This document shows, piece by piece, positions 29,098 through 35,976 of a stretch of 40,533 nt of DNA. Made by a program: the position numbers and the translations under genes. Every line of letters begins with the position of its first letter. Within the stretch, counting starts at the first letter, position 1. The notes under the pieces were generated by a model. The model had not been told where the DNA came from. It did not search any database and was given only the letters and a program-made list of their open reading frames with translations. Source of the stretch: UBA5004 sp964342515 (GTDB lineage: Bacteria > Patescibacteriota > Minisyncoccia > Phycocordibacterales > Zambryskibacteraceae). The stretch spans positions 1-40,533 of the forward strand of contig CAYFFP010000005.1 of assembly GCA_964342515.1 (NCBI GenBank), in the 5' to 3' direction.

Positions 29098-30186
29098 ATG
29101 AAAAAACTCTTACTATTACTCCCGATCCTTTTCTTGGGCTCTCTGGTTCATGCACAGGAAGCGTTCATTGGTCCCGGTGGCTGCACGAGCAAGCAAGAAT
29201 GCCGCGCCTACTGCGATATCGATGCCAATAAGGAAGAATGCCTTACTTTCGCAGTAGATAATGGCCTGATGAGTCAGGAGGAGGCAGACAAGGCCAGAAT
29301 TTTCTTGAATGAAACCGGTCCCGGCGGCTGCCGGGGGGAAGAATGCCGCACTTATTGCGATGAAGTTTCGCATCATGAAGAATGTCTGAACTTTGCCGTA
29401 GAGAAGGGCTTTATAAACAAAGAAGAAGCCGACAGGATGAAGAAGTTCCGAGCTATTGAAGAGGAAGGCGGGCCCGGAGGCTGTCGTGGGGAAGAATGCC
29501 GGACGTATTGCGAAGACGAATCCCACCGCGAGGAATGCTTCAAATTCGCTAAGGACAAAGGATTAATTGACGAAGAGGAAATAGAGCGTTTCGAACAAGG
29601 CCAGAAAATTCTGGAGAAGGTTAAAGAGTCCGGCGGTCCGGGCGGTTGCAGGGGAGAGGGAGAGTGCCGCCGGTACTGCTCAGACGCCTCGCGTATAGAA
29701 GAGTGTGTTACCTTCGGCGCGACGCACACCGGCAAGTCGCCTGAAGAAATTCGCCGAATGCTGGATGAGTTTAAAAATTTCAAGGACCAAAGAGACCAAA
29801 GAGAGGAGTTCGAAGACCGCCGGGAAGAATTTGAGGAGCGTGCCCGCCGGATGAGAGAAGAATTCGAGAACCGCGCTCGCGAAAAAGAGGGCCAATTTGA
29901 AGATCGCGGGTCTGAATTCGAAGAGAAATTCAGGAGAGAGTTCCCGGGTCAGGAAGAGTTTCCGGGACAGGATCAATTCAGAGGACAGGAAACTTTTCCC
30001 GGATCTTATCCGCGACCCGAACCCACTCAGTATCAGGGTCAGTACCCAAACACGATGCCGCCGGAAGGAATGATAGCACCGGAAGGTTATCCGAGTGAAC
30101 CGCAGCGTGAACCCACTACGTATGACCACTCCCGCTCGTTCCTTGCTAACATTCTCTCCGCCTTCCTTGCTCCGTTTAGGGACTAG
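29098..30186 (+). CDS. Secreted protein with four GPGGC Cys repeats and coiled coil
   Basis: 362 aa. Signal peptide (KKLLLLLPILFLGSLVHA, cut near residue 19). Four repeats of about 50 residues start at about 25, 74, 125 and 180, each GPGGC-x5/6-C-x3-C-x7/8-C with EEC before FA and a helical spacer (NGLMSQEEADKARIF). Then a very charged coiled coil (about 222-280) and a Gln/Pro/Gly tail (FPGQEEFPGQDQF...). Four even Cys per repeat suggest disulfides or metal outside the membrane. I know this repeat only as a recurrent element of CPR proteins, without a function. Confidence 0.8.
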   Translation: MKKLLLLLPILFLGSLVHAQEAFIGPGGCTSKQECRAYCDIDANKEECLTFAVDNGLMSQEEADKARIFLNETGPGGCRGEECRTYCDEVSHHEECLNFAVEKGFINKEEADRMKKFRAIEEEGGPGGCRGEECRTYCEDESHREECFKFAKDKGLIDEEEIERFEQGQKILEKVKESGGPGGCRGEGECRRYCSDASRIEECVTFGATHTGKSPEEIRRMLDEFKNFKDQRDQREEFEDRREEFEERARRMREEFENRAREKEGQFEDRGSEFEEKFRREFPGQEEFPGQDQFRGQETFPGSYPRPEPTQYQGQYPNTMPPEGMIAPEGYPSEPQREPTTYDHSRSFLANILSAFLAPFRD

Positions 30187-30204
30187 ATAGCATTCTCAAT
30201 CTGT

Positions 30205-30234
30205 TGATAACTAGTTTTAAAAACGAGTTATCAT
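30205..30234. repeat. Inverted repeat upstream of 30261 gene
   Basis: TGATAACTAGTTTT and AAAACGAGTTATCA, 13 of 14 paired, almost no loop. It spans possible -35 (TTGATA) and -10 (TATCAT) boxes, so it may be an operator, or the 3' end of the upstream transcript. Confidence 0.5.
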
Positions 30235-30260
30235 TGAGATAGACAGAAAGGAGGCGTGTC

Positions 30261-30707
30261 GTGTCGATAATTCAGTCTGATTCGATCCAGCACTCTCCGG
30301 GGTACTGGGTGGGACCCGCATCTCGCGTGGCCGAGAGTTTTACCAACATGCTCTTCATCGGCCCTGATGCAGTTACCCACGTTCTGGTAGGCGATTGTCA
30401 AGATATCGATGAATTCTTCTATGAAGTGGCGGAGGCCATAGGAGAAGGGGCGGCGATTCACCTTGATACTTATCGAGTGGCAATCCGGGTTCTCTGCTTC
30501 TGCCATCACGAGTTGGTGTTTTTCGGGGGCGAAGCAACTCTGGGAAAACTTGAAATGGAACTAGGGGTTCTCGCTGAACGTTTCTGCGCCTTGATGACCG
30601 GGCAATCATCGTTCTCTGACGAAGAGTTTGATGAAGTTCTTCGCTTGGTCACTTTTCTCGACCGGTTAGGCACTCTCGAGCCAAAGCTCGGGATTACTGC
30701 ACATTAA
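30261..30707 (+). CDS. Soluble protein of unknown function
   Basis: 148 aa from the GTG at 30261, fixed by a perfect AAAGGAGG with a 6-nt spacer. No membrane segment or motif that I recognise; mixed alpha/beta character, a CFCHHE stretch near residue 77, and a helical C-terminal third. The assembly gap begins 10 bp after the stop, so the neighbours on that side are uncertain. Confidence 0.65.
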   Translation: MSIIQSDSIQHSPGYWVGPASRVAESFTNMLFIGPDAVTHVLVGDCQDIDEFFYEVAEAIGEGAAIHLDTYRVAIRVLCFCHHELVFFGGEATLGKLEMELGVLAERFCALMTGQSSFSDEEFDEVLRLVTFLDRLGTLEPKLGITAH

Positions 30708-30716
30708 CCACAACGG

Positions 30717-30726
30717 NNNNNNNNNN
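30717..30726. other. Assembly gap (10 N)
   Basis: Ten N. The true length is unknown; order across it is by scaffolding. Confidence 0.99.
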
Positions 30727-30750
30727 CCGCCGTCGAATTTTTATCGGTCT

Positions 30751-30999
30751 TTATGAAAGGAGGTAGACACTAGCGCCTTCCTTCGCCCTTCGCGAAAGCT
30801 TGATGGCGGCATCGTCCCCTGACTTCGCCTTATTTGCGTCGGCATGGTCAATCTGCAGGGACGAAATCGTCTCCTCGAACTCCTCATCCCCCTTCTTTAC
30901 TTTTATCCTGTCGCCCTTGGAGAGCGGGCCGGTGAGCGAGACCACCGCGACGCCGATCTTGTCGTACCAATGGGTAACAGTGCCTATCTGTTTTTCCAT
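30751..30999 (-). CDS. EF-Tu domain-2-like small protein
   Basis: 82 aa. IGTVTHWYDKIGVAVVSLTGPLSKGDRIKVKKGDEEFEETISSLQIDHADANKAKSGDDAAIKLSRRAKEGASVYLL matches the beta-barrel domain 2 of translation GTPases, found as a stand-alone protein in some archaea and CPR. Function unknown; it could bind RNA ends. TATAAT ends 6 nt before the ATG (leaderless). Confidence 0.82.
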   Translation of the reverse strand: MEKQIGTVTHWYDKIGVAVVSLTGPLSKGDRIKVKKGDEEFEETISSLQIDHADANKAKSGDDAAIKLSRRAKEGASVYLLS

Positions 31000-31005
31000 A
31001 CCGCT

Positions 31006-31011
31006 ATTATA
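31006..31011 (-). promoter_or_regulatory. -10 box of the EF-Tu-like gene (leaderless type)
   Basis: Minus-strand TATAAT, 6 nt to the ATG at 30999. Confidence 0.6.
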
Positions 31012-31164
31012 GCACGAAGTGGAAATAAAACCGAAATATTTGATTTATTCTCCCGTCCTTATATAATGACCATGAAATAGGACTTGGTAAGGTGTCTCGC
31101 TACAGAAACGTAAAATCGTTTATACATTCTCTCGAGTAAACATCGGCTCACACGACGAAGTGTA

Positions 31165-31202
31165 TTAAAAAACAAAGACCGCTGGGCGAACCATGCGGTC
31201 TT
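31165..31202 (-). terminator. Terminator of 31219-31437
   Basis: Minus strand AAGACCGC, 12-nt loop, GCGGTCTT, TTGTTTTTT. 31012-31164 holds no gene; it contains a weak CGTAAAA...CACG relative of the REP-like palindromes (31109-31153). Confidence 0.75.
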
Positions 31203-31218
31203 AGGGGCGGTCTAAAAT

Positions 31219-31437
31219 CTATGCGGATCTGGCCGCTACAGTGCGGGTAGCCTCAAGCAGTTTCGAAATGACTGGAATGAACTCCACAGTACTCCAGTTT
31301 ACTGACCCGCAATGACCAGTTCTCCTGTATTCGACTATGTAGTCGATCCAGTACTCGATGCCCATACGCACCAGTTCGTCTTCACTTAATCCCGCCGATT
31401 GGAGTTCGTCCACTACTCGCTCTCTTGTAGCTTTCAT
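31219..31437 (-). CDS. Small soluble protein, unknown
   Basis: 72 aa. ATG at 31437 with Shine-Dalgarno AAGGAGA. Helical: KATRERVVDELQSAGLSEDELVRMGIEYWIDYIVEYRR, then a GHCGSVNWSTVEF turn and a second helix. Not recognised. Downstream of the tmRNA terminator, with its own terminator. Confidence 0.6.
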   Translation of the reverse strand: MKATRERVVDELQSAGLSEDELVRMGIEYWIDYIVEYRRTGHCGSVNWSTVEFIPVISKLLEATRTVAARSA

Positions 31438-31485
31438 ATATGTCTCCTTGGTTCATGCTCTGTCACTAATCTACTCTCCCAATTT

Positions 31486-31519
31486 AAAAAAGCAAAACCG
31501 CCCGAACGGGCGGTTTTGC
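31486..31519 (-). terminator. tmRNA terminator
   Basis: GCAAAACCGCCCG, loop TT, CGGGCGGTTTTGC, then TTTTTT on the minus strand. Confidence 0.92.
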
Positions 31520-31523
31520 GAAG

Positions 31524-31940
31524 TGGTGGAGGTGGGGAGATTGAACTCCCGTCCATGAAGATGCTCGGTATGAGTCTACAAGCTTAGAATGATTTTTCCG
31601 CCAGCTGGCAGATCTCGAATCACGGACTATAAATCAAACAAAACATCCGTAACTCCAAGCTCTAAGTTTGGCTCCGATGCGAGCAATATCGGAGTTACGA
31701 TCCAACAGATGAAGCGCCTCTAAGCCTAATGCTGGATTACTCAGCTAAGAGACGGAACGCTACGCGAGCTTACGCTCTAACGAAGGCGAACTCAAGGTCG
31801 TTTGCCGTAAAGTACGGCGAAACAATTGACCTTGCCTGTGCAACAATTGAGTTTGCACCTAAATTTTCTGAAAGTTTAAGGAGTTATCAGAGCTCCGCTT
31901 GCACATAAGGGGCTGTTCTCGTGTCAAAACTGACACCCCC
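31524..31940 (-). ncRNA. ssrA: tmRNA
   Basis: 417 nt. The 5' GGGGGTG pairs with 3' CACCTCC (one G-T pair) and the 3' end is ACCA, encoded. T-arm GACGGGAGTTCAATCTCCC. Tag frame at 31770-31805 (minus): GCA AAC GAC ..., giving ANDLEFAFVRA and TAA. ANDxxF is a normal tag start, but the end is VRA, not the usual LAA. Works with SmpB, whose gene lies directly upstream on the same strand. A CCGCCAGCTGGCAG palindrome (31598-31611) lies in the 3' part. Confidence 0.93.
31598..31611. repeat. Short palindrome inside tmRNA
   Basis: CCGCCAGCTGGCAG shares its core with the two palindromes in comEC, one mismatch in the second arm. Confidence 0.55.
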
Positions 31941-31970
31941 GTATTTAAACTAACAATGAACAACCTACCC

Positions 31971-31999
31971 CGTAAAATCACCTGCGGTGATCACGGGGC
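31971..31999. repeat. REP-like palindrome, copy 4
   Basis: Minus strand CCCCGT-G-ATCACC, loop GCA, GGTGAT-TTT-ACGGGG. Same G-versus-TTT bulge and nearly the same outer stem as copy 1 (27014). It covers the end of smpB, just as copy 3 covers the end of infC. Confidence 0.78.
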
Positions 32000-32437
32000 A
32001 GGCAACTCACGTCTGATTTCTCTCTCGACATCGCGCTTCTTGATCGCTTGGCGTTTGTCGAACTTCTTTTTGCCCTTGGCGATGGCGATATCAATCTTAA
32101 GAAATCTTCCTCTATTGTACACCGAAAGTGGCACAACTGTCAATCCTTTAGTTTGCTCGGCTGTCCGTAATTCTTCAAGCTCGCGCTTAGACAAGAGAAG
32201 TCTTCTTGCTCTGGTTGCGTCATATTCTTTGGGCGCGTTCTTCGGCTGGTACGCCGGAATGTCTGCATTGACGAGAAATGCCTCCCCACCGCGCACGGAT
32301 ACAAACGCTCCGCGTAAGTTTGTCTTACCTTCCTTAATAGATTTCACCTCCGTGCCCAGAAGTTCCATTCCCGCGGTAAATCGCCCGAGAATCTCGTAAT
32401 CGAAGAGGATTTTCTGGTTATTGGCAAACGTGGTCAT
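31991..32437 (-). CDS. smpB: SsrA-binding protein SmpB
   Basis: 148 aa. NNQKILFDYEILGRFTAGMELLGTEVKSIKEGKTNLRGAFVSVRGGEAFLVNADIPAYQ, RRLLLSKRELEEL, LTVVPLSVYNRGRFLKIDIAIAKGKKKFDKRQAIKKRD. It brings tmRNA to stalled ribosomes. The tmRNA gene follows on the same strand. Divergent from ftsH; TATAAT ends 5 nt before the ATG (leaderless). Confidence 0.97.
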   Translation of the reverse strand: MTTFANNQKILFDYEILGRFTAGMELLGTEVKSIKEGKTNLRGAFVSVRGGEAFLVNADIPAYQPKNAPKEYDATRARRLLLSKRELEELRTAEQTKGLTVVPLSVYNRGRFLKIDIAIAKGKKKFDKRQAIKKRDVEREIRRELPAP

Positions 32438-32442
32438 ATCCT

Positions 32443-32450
32443 ATTATAAT
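32443..32450. promoter_or_regulatory. Symmetric two-way -10 element, smpB / ftsH
   Basis: ATTATAAT gives a perfect TATAAT on both strands (plus 32445-32450, minus 32448-32443). ATGs lie 7 nt (ftsH, 32458) and 5 nt (smpB, 32437) away. Confidence 0.65.
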
Positions 32451-32457
32451 GCGACAG

Positions 32458-34389
32458 ATGGAAGACCAACTCAAGAAAACCAAGAAAATTCTCATCAAAA
32501 AAGACTCCAAAGGTCCAGTTATGCCACGCGGCCGCTCTCCTCTGGGTCAGGCGGCGCTGGCTGTCTTTATCTTCCTCTTGCTTATCAGCGCTTACTCGTT
32601 TTTCTCCGGACTTGGTTCGAAGCAGGAAAAAATTTCTCTCTCGGAGCTCTCCCGCGATATCTCGGCGGGGCTAGTGTCGGAAATAGTGGTGACGGGAGAC
32701 AATCTCGATATCACTTATAAAAGCGGCGAAAAGAAAGTTTCCCAGAAAGAAGCGAACACAGCCCTCTCTACCACCTTAAATAATTACGAAGTGCCGGCGG
32801 AAGCGCTCTCCCAAGTAAAAGTAGAGATCAGGATTGACCAGGGATTCTTCTACTGGTTCTCATCGCTTGCGCCTATTCTCATCCCCGTTATCTTCATCCT
32901 CTTTATCCTCTGGTTTTTGACACGGCAGGTAAGAGGCGCCGGCATGCAGGCCTTCACCTTCGGCCAGTCGAAAGCGCGCTTGACCTCTCCTGATGATAAA
33001 AGCCAAAAGGTTACCTTCAAAGATGTCGCGGGCGCTAAAGAGGCGAAGGAAGAGTTGCGGGAGATCGTGGACTTCTTAAAGAACCCGAAAAAGTTCTTGG
33101 ACATCGGCGCCAGAATCCCGAAGGGCATTCTCCTGATGGGCGCTCCGGGTACCGGTAAGACTTTATTGGCAAGGGCGGTGGCGGGGGAGGCGGGAGTCTC
33201 TTTCTTCTCCATTTCCGGCTCGGAATTCGTCGAGATGTTTGTCGGCGTCGGCGCCTCGAGAGTGCGCGACCTGTTTCAATTAGCGAAGAAGACGGCGCCG
33301 GCGATCATCTTCGTCGACGAGTTAGATGCCGTCGGGCGCGTGCGCGGCACCGGTGTTGGCGGGGGCAACGACGAGCGCGAGCAGACCCTCAACCAAATTC
33401 TTGTGGAACTTGACGGTTTCGAACCGAATGAAAAAGTGATTGTGATGGCGGCCACCAACCGTCCCGACGTGCTTGACCCGGCGCTTCTGCGTCCCGGCCG
33501 CTTTGACCGGCGCGTGATACTTGACCTGCCGGACAGGAAGGATAGGGAAGAAATTTTGAAAATTCACGCGAGGCAGAAGCCCTTCGCGGAAGATGTCAAC
33601 TTGGAGCTTATCGCCGAGCGCACGCCGGGCTTCTCCGGCGCCGACCTCTACTCGCTGATGAATGAAGGAGCGATTCTGGCCGCGCGCGAAAACCGCAACA
33701 AAGTATCGCAATTCGACCTGATCCGCTCGATTGAAAAGGTAATCTTAGGCCCCGAGCGCAGAAGCCATCTATTATCCAAAAAGGAGAAAGAGATTACCGC
33801 GTATCATGAGGCAGGCCACGCGCTGGTTGCCTCTGTTCTGCCGTATGCCGACCCGGTGCATAAAATTTCCATCATCTCGCGCGGCCGCGCGGCCGGCTAC
33901 ACCATGAAGTTGCCACTGGAAGAGAGAAAGCTCCAGAGCAAGAAAGAATTTTTGGATGATATCGCCGTAGGGCTCGGCGGCTATGTAGTGGAGAAAATAA
34001 TTTTTGGCGACTTAACTACCGGCCCATCAAATGACCTACAGGTCATAACCGCGCTGGCGCGCGACATGGTGACGAAGTACGGCATGAGTGAGAAGATAGG
34101 GCCGATCGCGCTCGAGAGTTCCGTCGGCAAACCCCTCTTCGGTCTGGGAGTGGGGGATAAGGATTATTCGGAAGTAGTGGGCGCCGCCATAGATGCCGAG
34201 GTTTCTCTCATAATGAACGAGGCGATGAAAAAAGTGGAGAAGATTATTAAAGACCACCGCAAAACTCTCAATGCCATTGCCGAGCGGCTGATCGAAGTGG
34301 AGACCATCGAGCAGAAAGAATTCGAGGAGATTTTAGTAGCCAATGGAATAATGCCGAAGAAAAAGCAAGATATCGAGCATCAGATCTAA
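32458..34389 (+). CDS. ftsH: ATP-dependent zinc metalloprotease FtsH
   Basis: 643 aa from the ATG at 32458; the in-frame ATG at 32449 overlaps the -10 box and cannot be transcribed from it. Two membrane spans (about residues 29-47 and 130-155). AAA domain with Walker A GAPGTGKT, Walker B IIFVDELDAVG (DEL in place of the more usual DEID), SRH NRPDVLDPALLRPGRFDR; zinc site HEAGH; later D in NDLQ. Membrane quality control. Confidence 0.98.
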   Translation: MEDQLKKTKKILIKKDSKGPVMPRGRSPLGQAALAVFIFLLLISAYSFFSGLGSKQEKISLSELSRDISAGLVSEIVVTGDNLDITYKSGEKKVSQKEANTALSTTLNNYEVPAEALSQVKVEIRIDQGFFYWFSSLAPILIPVIFILFILWFLTRQVRGAGMQAFTFGQSKARLTSPDDKSQKVTFKDVAGAKEAKEELREIVDFLKNPKKFLDIGARIPKGILLMGAPGTGKTLLARAVAGEAGVSFFSISGSEFVEMFVGVGASRVRDLFQLAKKTAPAIIFVDELDAVGRVRGTGVGGGNDEREQTLNQILVELDGFEPNEKVIVMAATNRPDVLDPALLRPGRFDRRVILDLPDRKDREEILKIHARQKPFAEDVNLELIAERTPGFSGADLYSLMNEGAILAARENRNKVSQFDLIRSIEKVILGPERRSHLLSKKEKEITAYHEAGHALVASVLPYADPVHKISIISRGRAAGYTMKLPLEERKLQSKKEFLDDIAVGLGGYVVEKIIFGDLTTGPSNDLQVITALARDMVTKYGMSEKIGPIALESSVGKPLFGLGVGDKDYSEVVGAAIDAEVSLIMNEAMKKVEKIIKDHRKTLNAIAERLIEVETIEQKEFEEILVANGIMPKKKQDIEHQI

Positions 34390-34422
34390 AACGAAAGACC
34401 GCCCGAGGGCGGTCTTTCGTGA
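34388..34422. terminator. Two-way terminator, ftsH / DUF378
   Basis: ACGAAAGACCGCCC paired with GGGCGGTCTTTCGT (34391-34420). A-run on one side and T-rich flank on the minus strand. Serves the convergent genes. Confidence 0.75.
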
Positions 34423-34425
34423 AGT

Positions 34426-34623
34426 CTACACGCTTCCTTGAGGAGCACAGTTTCTACAAAGTTTCTTGTGGCTGAAGAGCTCGTATAGAGCCGAGAGCCC
34501 GACTAAAACATAAACCACCATCATCAGGCCCGCCGGCAAATAATTGCCCAAGCCAAAGCCCACGGCCTCGAGCCCCCAATTGAGGCCACCGATGATGAGC
34601 AGAGTAAACGCTATCTTGTGCAT
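34426..34623 (-). CDS. DUF378 family small membrane protein
   Basis: 65 aa, two membrane spans. HKIAFTLLIIGGLNWGLEAVGF and VYVLVGLSALYELF are the DUF378 pattern. C-terminal LCRNC pair may bind a metal. No known function. A CCTGCCGGCAGG palindrome lies about 30 bp upstream. Confidence 0.85.
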   Translation of the reverse strand: MHKIAFTLLIIGGLNWGLEAVGFGLGNYLPAGLMMVVYVLVGLSALYELFSHKKLCRNCAPQGSV

Positions 34624-34699
34624 TTTGTTACTTTTAATTTAATTAAGGCCTGCCTGCCGGCAGGTAGGTTGTCGCCAACCGCTATTTATTATACACCCT

Positions 34700-35257
34700 T
34701 TAGCGCAGGCGCATCTTGGACTGGTGGATAAAGACGGTCTTCATGATCGCGTCCTTGACCTTCTCCGGCTCGGGAATTTTGTGGAAGACGAACTGCTTTT
34801 CCGAAGCGGCGGTCTGCACTACGATATCGCCGAAGTGAAGCACGGTCTCGAGGAACCCGCTGACGTGCACCGAGACGTCCTGCACGCGGTAGATGTGGAG
34901 TTCGGAAATCTTCCTGTTGAAGAAGCCGCGCTGCTCGTTCTCGATGATGCGCCGGTCGGTGATGATGACGGTATTGAGCGTATACATAGTGATAAGATAG
35001 AAGACCACAAGCCAGAGGAAAAGATACCAGATGCTTGCCGCGAAGTAGAATAAATTAGATAGGCCTTGCGCTGTAAGCTCCGTGCCGAAAATATCCCACG
35101 CGACCAGAGGAGGAAGCAGAGCCAGAGCAAGAAGGCTTAAGGGTAAAAGAATGGTAAAGCGGTGCCGGCGCAGAAGCAGTACCACCGGCTCGTCCCGCTC
35201 CTGCCCGTCGAAGCTCTCCGATGATTCTTTAAATAACGTAATAAACCGCTTAATCAT
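34700..35257 (-). CDS. Bacterial PH-domain membrane protein
   Basis: 185 aa from the ATG at 35257 (MIKRFITLFKE); the longer frame upstream runs over another gene. Two membrane spans (about 37-58 and 75-98), then a bPH_2-type domain: MYTLNTVIITDRRIIENEQRGFFNRKISELHIYRVQDVSVHVSGFLETVLHFGDIVVQTA. Such proteins (YdbS/YdbT-like) have no clear biochemical role. Start overlaps the upstream gene stop by ATGA. Confidence 0.83.
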   Translation of the reverse strand: MIKRFITLFKESSESFDGQERDEPVVLLLRRHRFTILLPLSLLALALLPPLVAWDIFGTELTAQGLSNLFYFAASIWYLFLWLVVFYLITMYTLNTVIITDRRIIENEQRGFFNRKISELHIYRVQDVSVHVSGFLETVLHFGDIVVQTAASEKQFVFHKIPEPEKVKDAIMKTVFIHQSKMRLR

Positions 35258-35442
35258 AAGTATAAAATTACGCTTATGGAAAAGAGCGTTACGCTGCCAG
35301 TGAGAAAAAGGGCGGCAAGCTTCTTCGGCATCGTCCCCACGCCGAAGCGGGTAAGGTGGTAGAGAATAACGAAAGCCGTGAGCCAAAAGACGAAAAATAT
35401 TATCCCGACTAAGATATTAGCAATAGCTCCCATAGGAAACAT
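35254..35442 (-). CDS. Small two-helix membrane protein, unknown
   Basis: 62 aa, two spans (IANILVGIIFFVFWLTAFVILYHL and LAALFLTGSVTLFSISVILYL). Coupled by ATGA to the PH-domain gene, so they may form a complex. TATACT ends 6 nt before the ATG at 35442 (leaderless); a second in-frame ATG lies three codons on. Confidence 0.72.
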   Translation of the reverse strand: MFPMGAIANILVGIIFFVFWLTAFVILYHLTRFGVGTMPKKLAALFLTGSVTLFSISVILYL

Positions 35443-35448
35443 ATTTAT

Positions 35449-35454
35449 AGTATA
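35449..35454 (-). promoter_or_regulatory. -10 box of the 35442 gene (leaderless type)
   Basis: Minus-strand TATACT, then 6 nt, then ATG. Confidence 0.55.
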
Positions 35455-35464
35455 TTACACAAAT

Positions 35465-35538
35465 CCGCCTGTAGCTCAGTTGGTTAGAGCATCGAGCTTA
35501 TACCTCGAGGGTCCTTGGTTCGAATCCAAGCGGGCGGA
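35465..35538 (+). tRNA. tRNA-Ile(UAU)
   Basis: 74 nt without encoded CCA. Acceptor CCGCCTG / CGGGCGG, D-arm GCTC...GAGC, anticodon stem TCGAG / CTCGA with loop CTTATAC (anticodon TAT at 35499-35501), T-arm CTTGG-TTCGAAT-CCAAG. Reads AUA directly, without the lysidine-modified CAU tRNA that most bacteria use. Confidence 0.93.
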
Positions 35539-35541
35539 CAA

Positions 35542-35961
35542 TTAAACGAACTTCTTCTTTGCGCGGCGGAAAAATTTGCGCGCTCTGAATAATTCATAAT
35601 GCATGAGCGGCGAGAGCCATTCGATCGAGGCGGTGAAGAGCGCTCCGCCGGTAAAGAAAGTGGTCTGTTGGACGAGTCTGGAAGAGAAGCCGATGTTCAA
35701 AAGCTTCTGGGCATAATAGGGGAGGAAGCCGACTGAAGTTAAGTTGGCCTGTTGTCCCGCCGCGTCACGGAAGTACTGCTCGAGAATGGTCAGAGGGCAG
35801 TTGCCGTAATAAGACCAGAGGATGACGACCGAGACAAGCGCTCCTGCTTCCCACGGACGAAATCTTCTATAACGGAAGCTTACCAAGAGTCCGATAATTA
35901 CCGCGAGAATAATGGTGAAATGGGTGAGCGCCGTAGTATTGGCAAGTAATTCGTAATTCAC
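35542..35961 (-). CDS. DUF2784 family membrane protein
   Basis: 139 aa, three or four spans. LANTTALTHFTIILAVIIGLLVSFRYRRFRPWEAGALVSVVILWSYYGNCPLTILEQYFRD has the DUF2784 pattern, with the conserved CPLT.LE. No known function. GTG start, with TAAAAT ending 6 nt before it (leaderless). Confidence 0.82.
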   Translation of the reverse strand: MNYELLANTTALTHFTIILAVIIGLLVSFRYRRFRPWEAGALVSVVILWSYYGNCPLTILEQYFRDAAGQQANLTSVGFLPYYAQKLLNIGFSSRLVQQTTFFTGGALFTASIEWLSPLMHYELFRARKFFRRAKKKFV

Positions 35962-35967
35962 GCCTTT

Positions 35968-35973
35968 ATTTTA
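35968..35973 (-). promoter_or_regulatory. -10 box of the DUF2784 gene (leaderless type)
   Basis: Minus-strand TAAAAT, 6 nt, GTG at 35961. Confidence 0.45.
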
Positions 35974-35976
35974 GCA

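Noticed and set aside
34700..35386. 228-residue version of the PH-domain protein
   Set aside because: The extra N-terminus is antisense-like Arg/His-rich sequence overlapping the upstream small membrane protein; the ATG at 35257 is coupled by ATGA.
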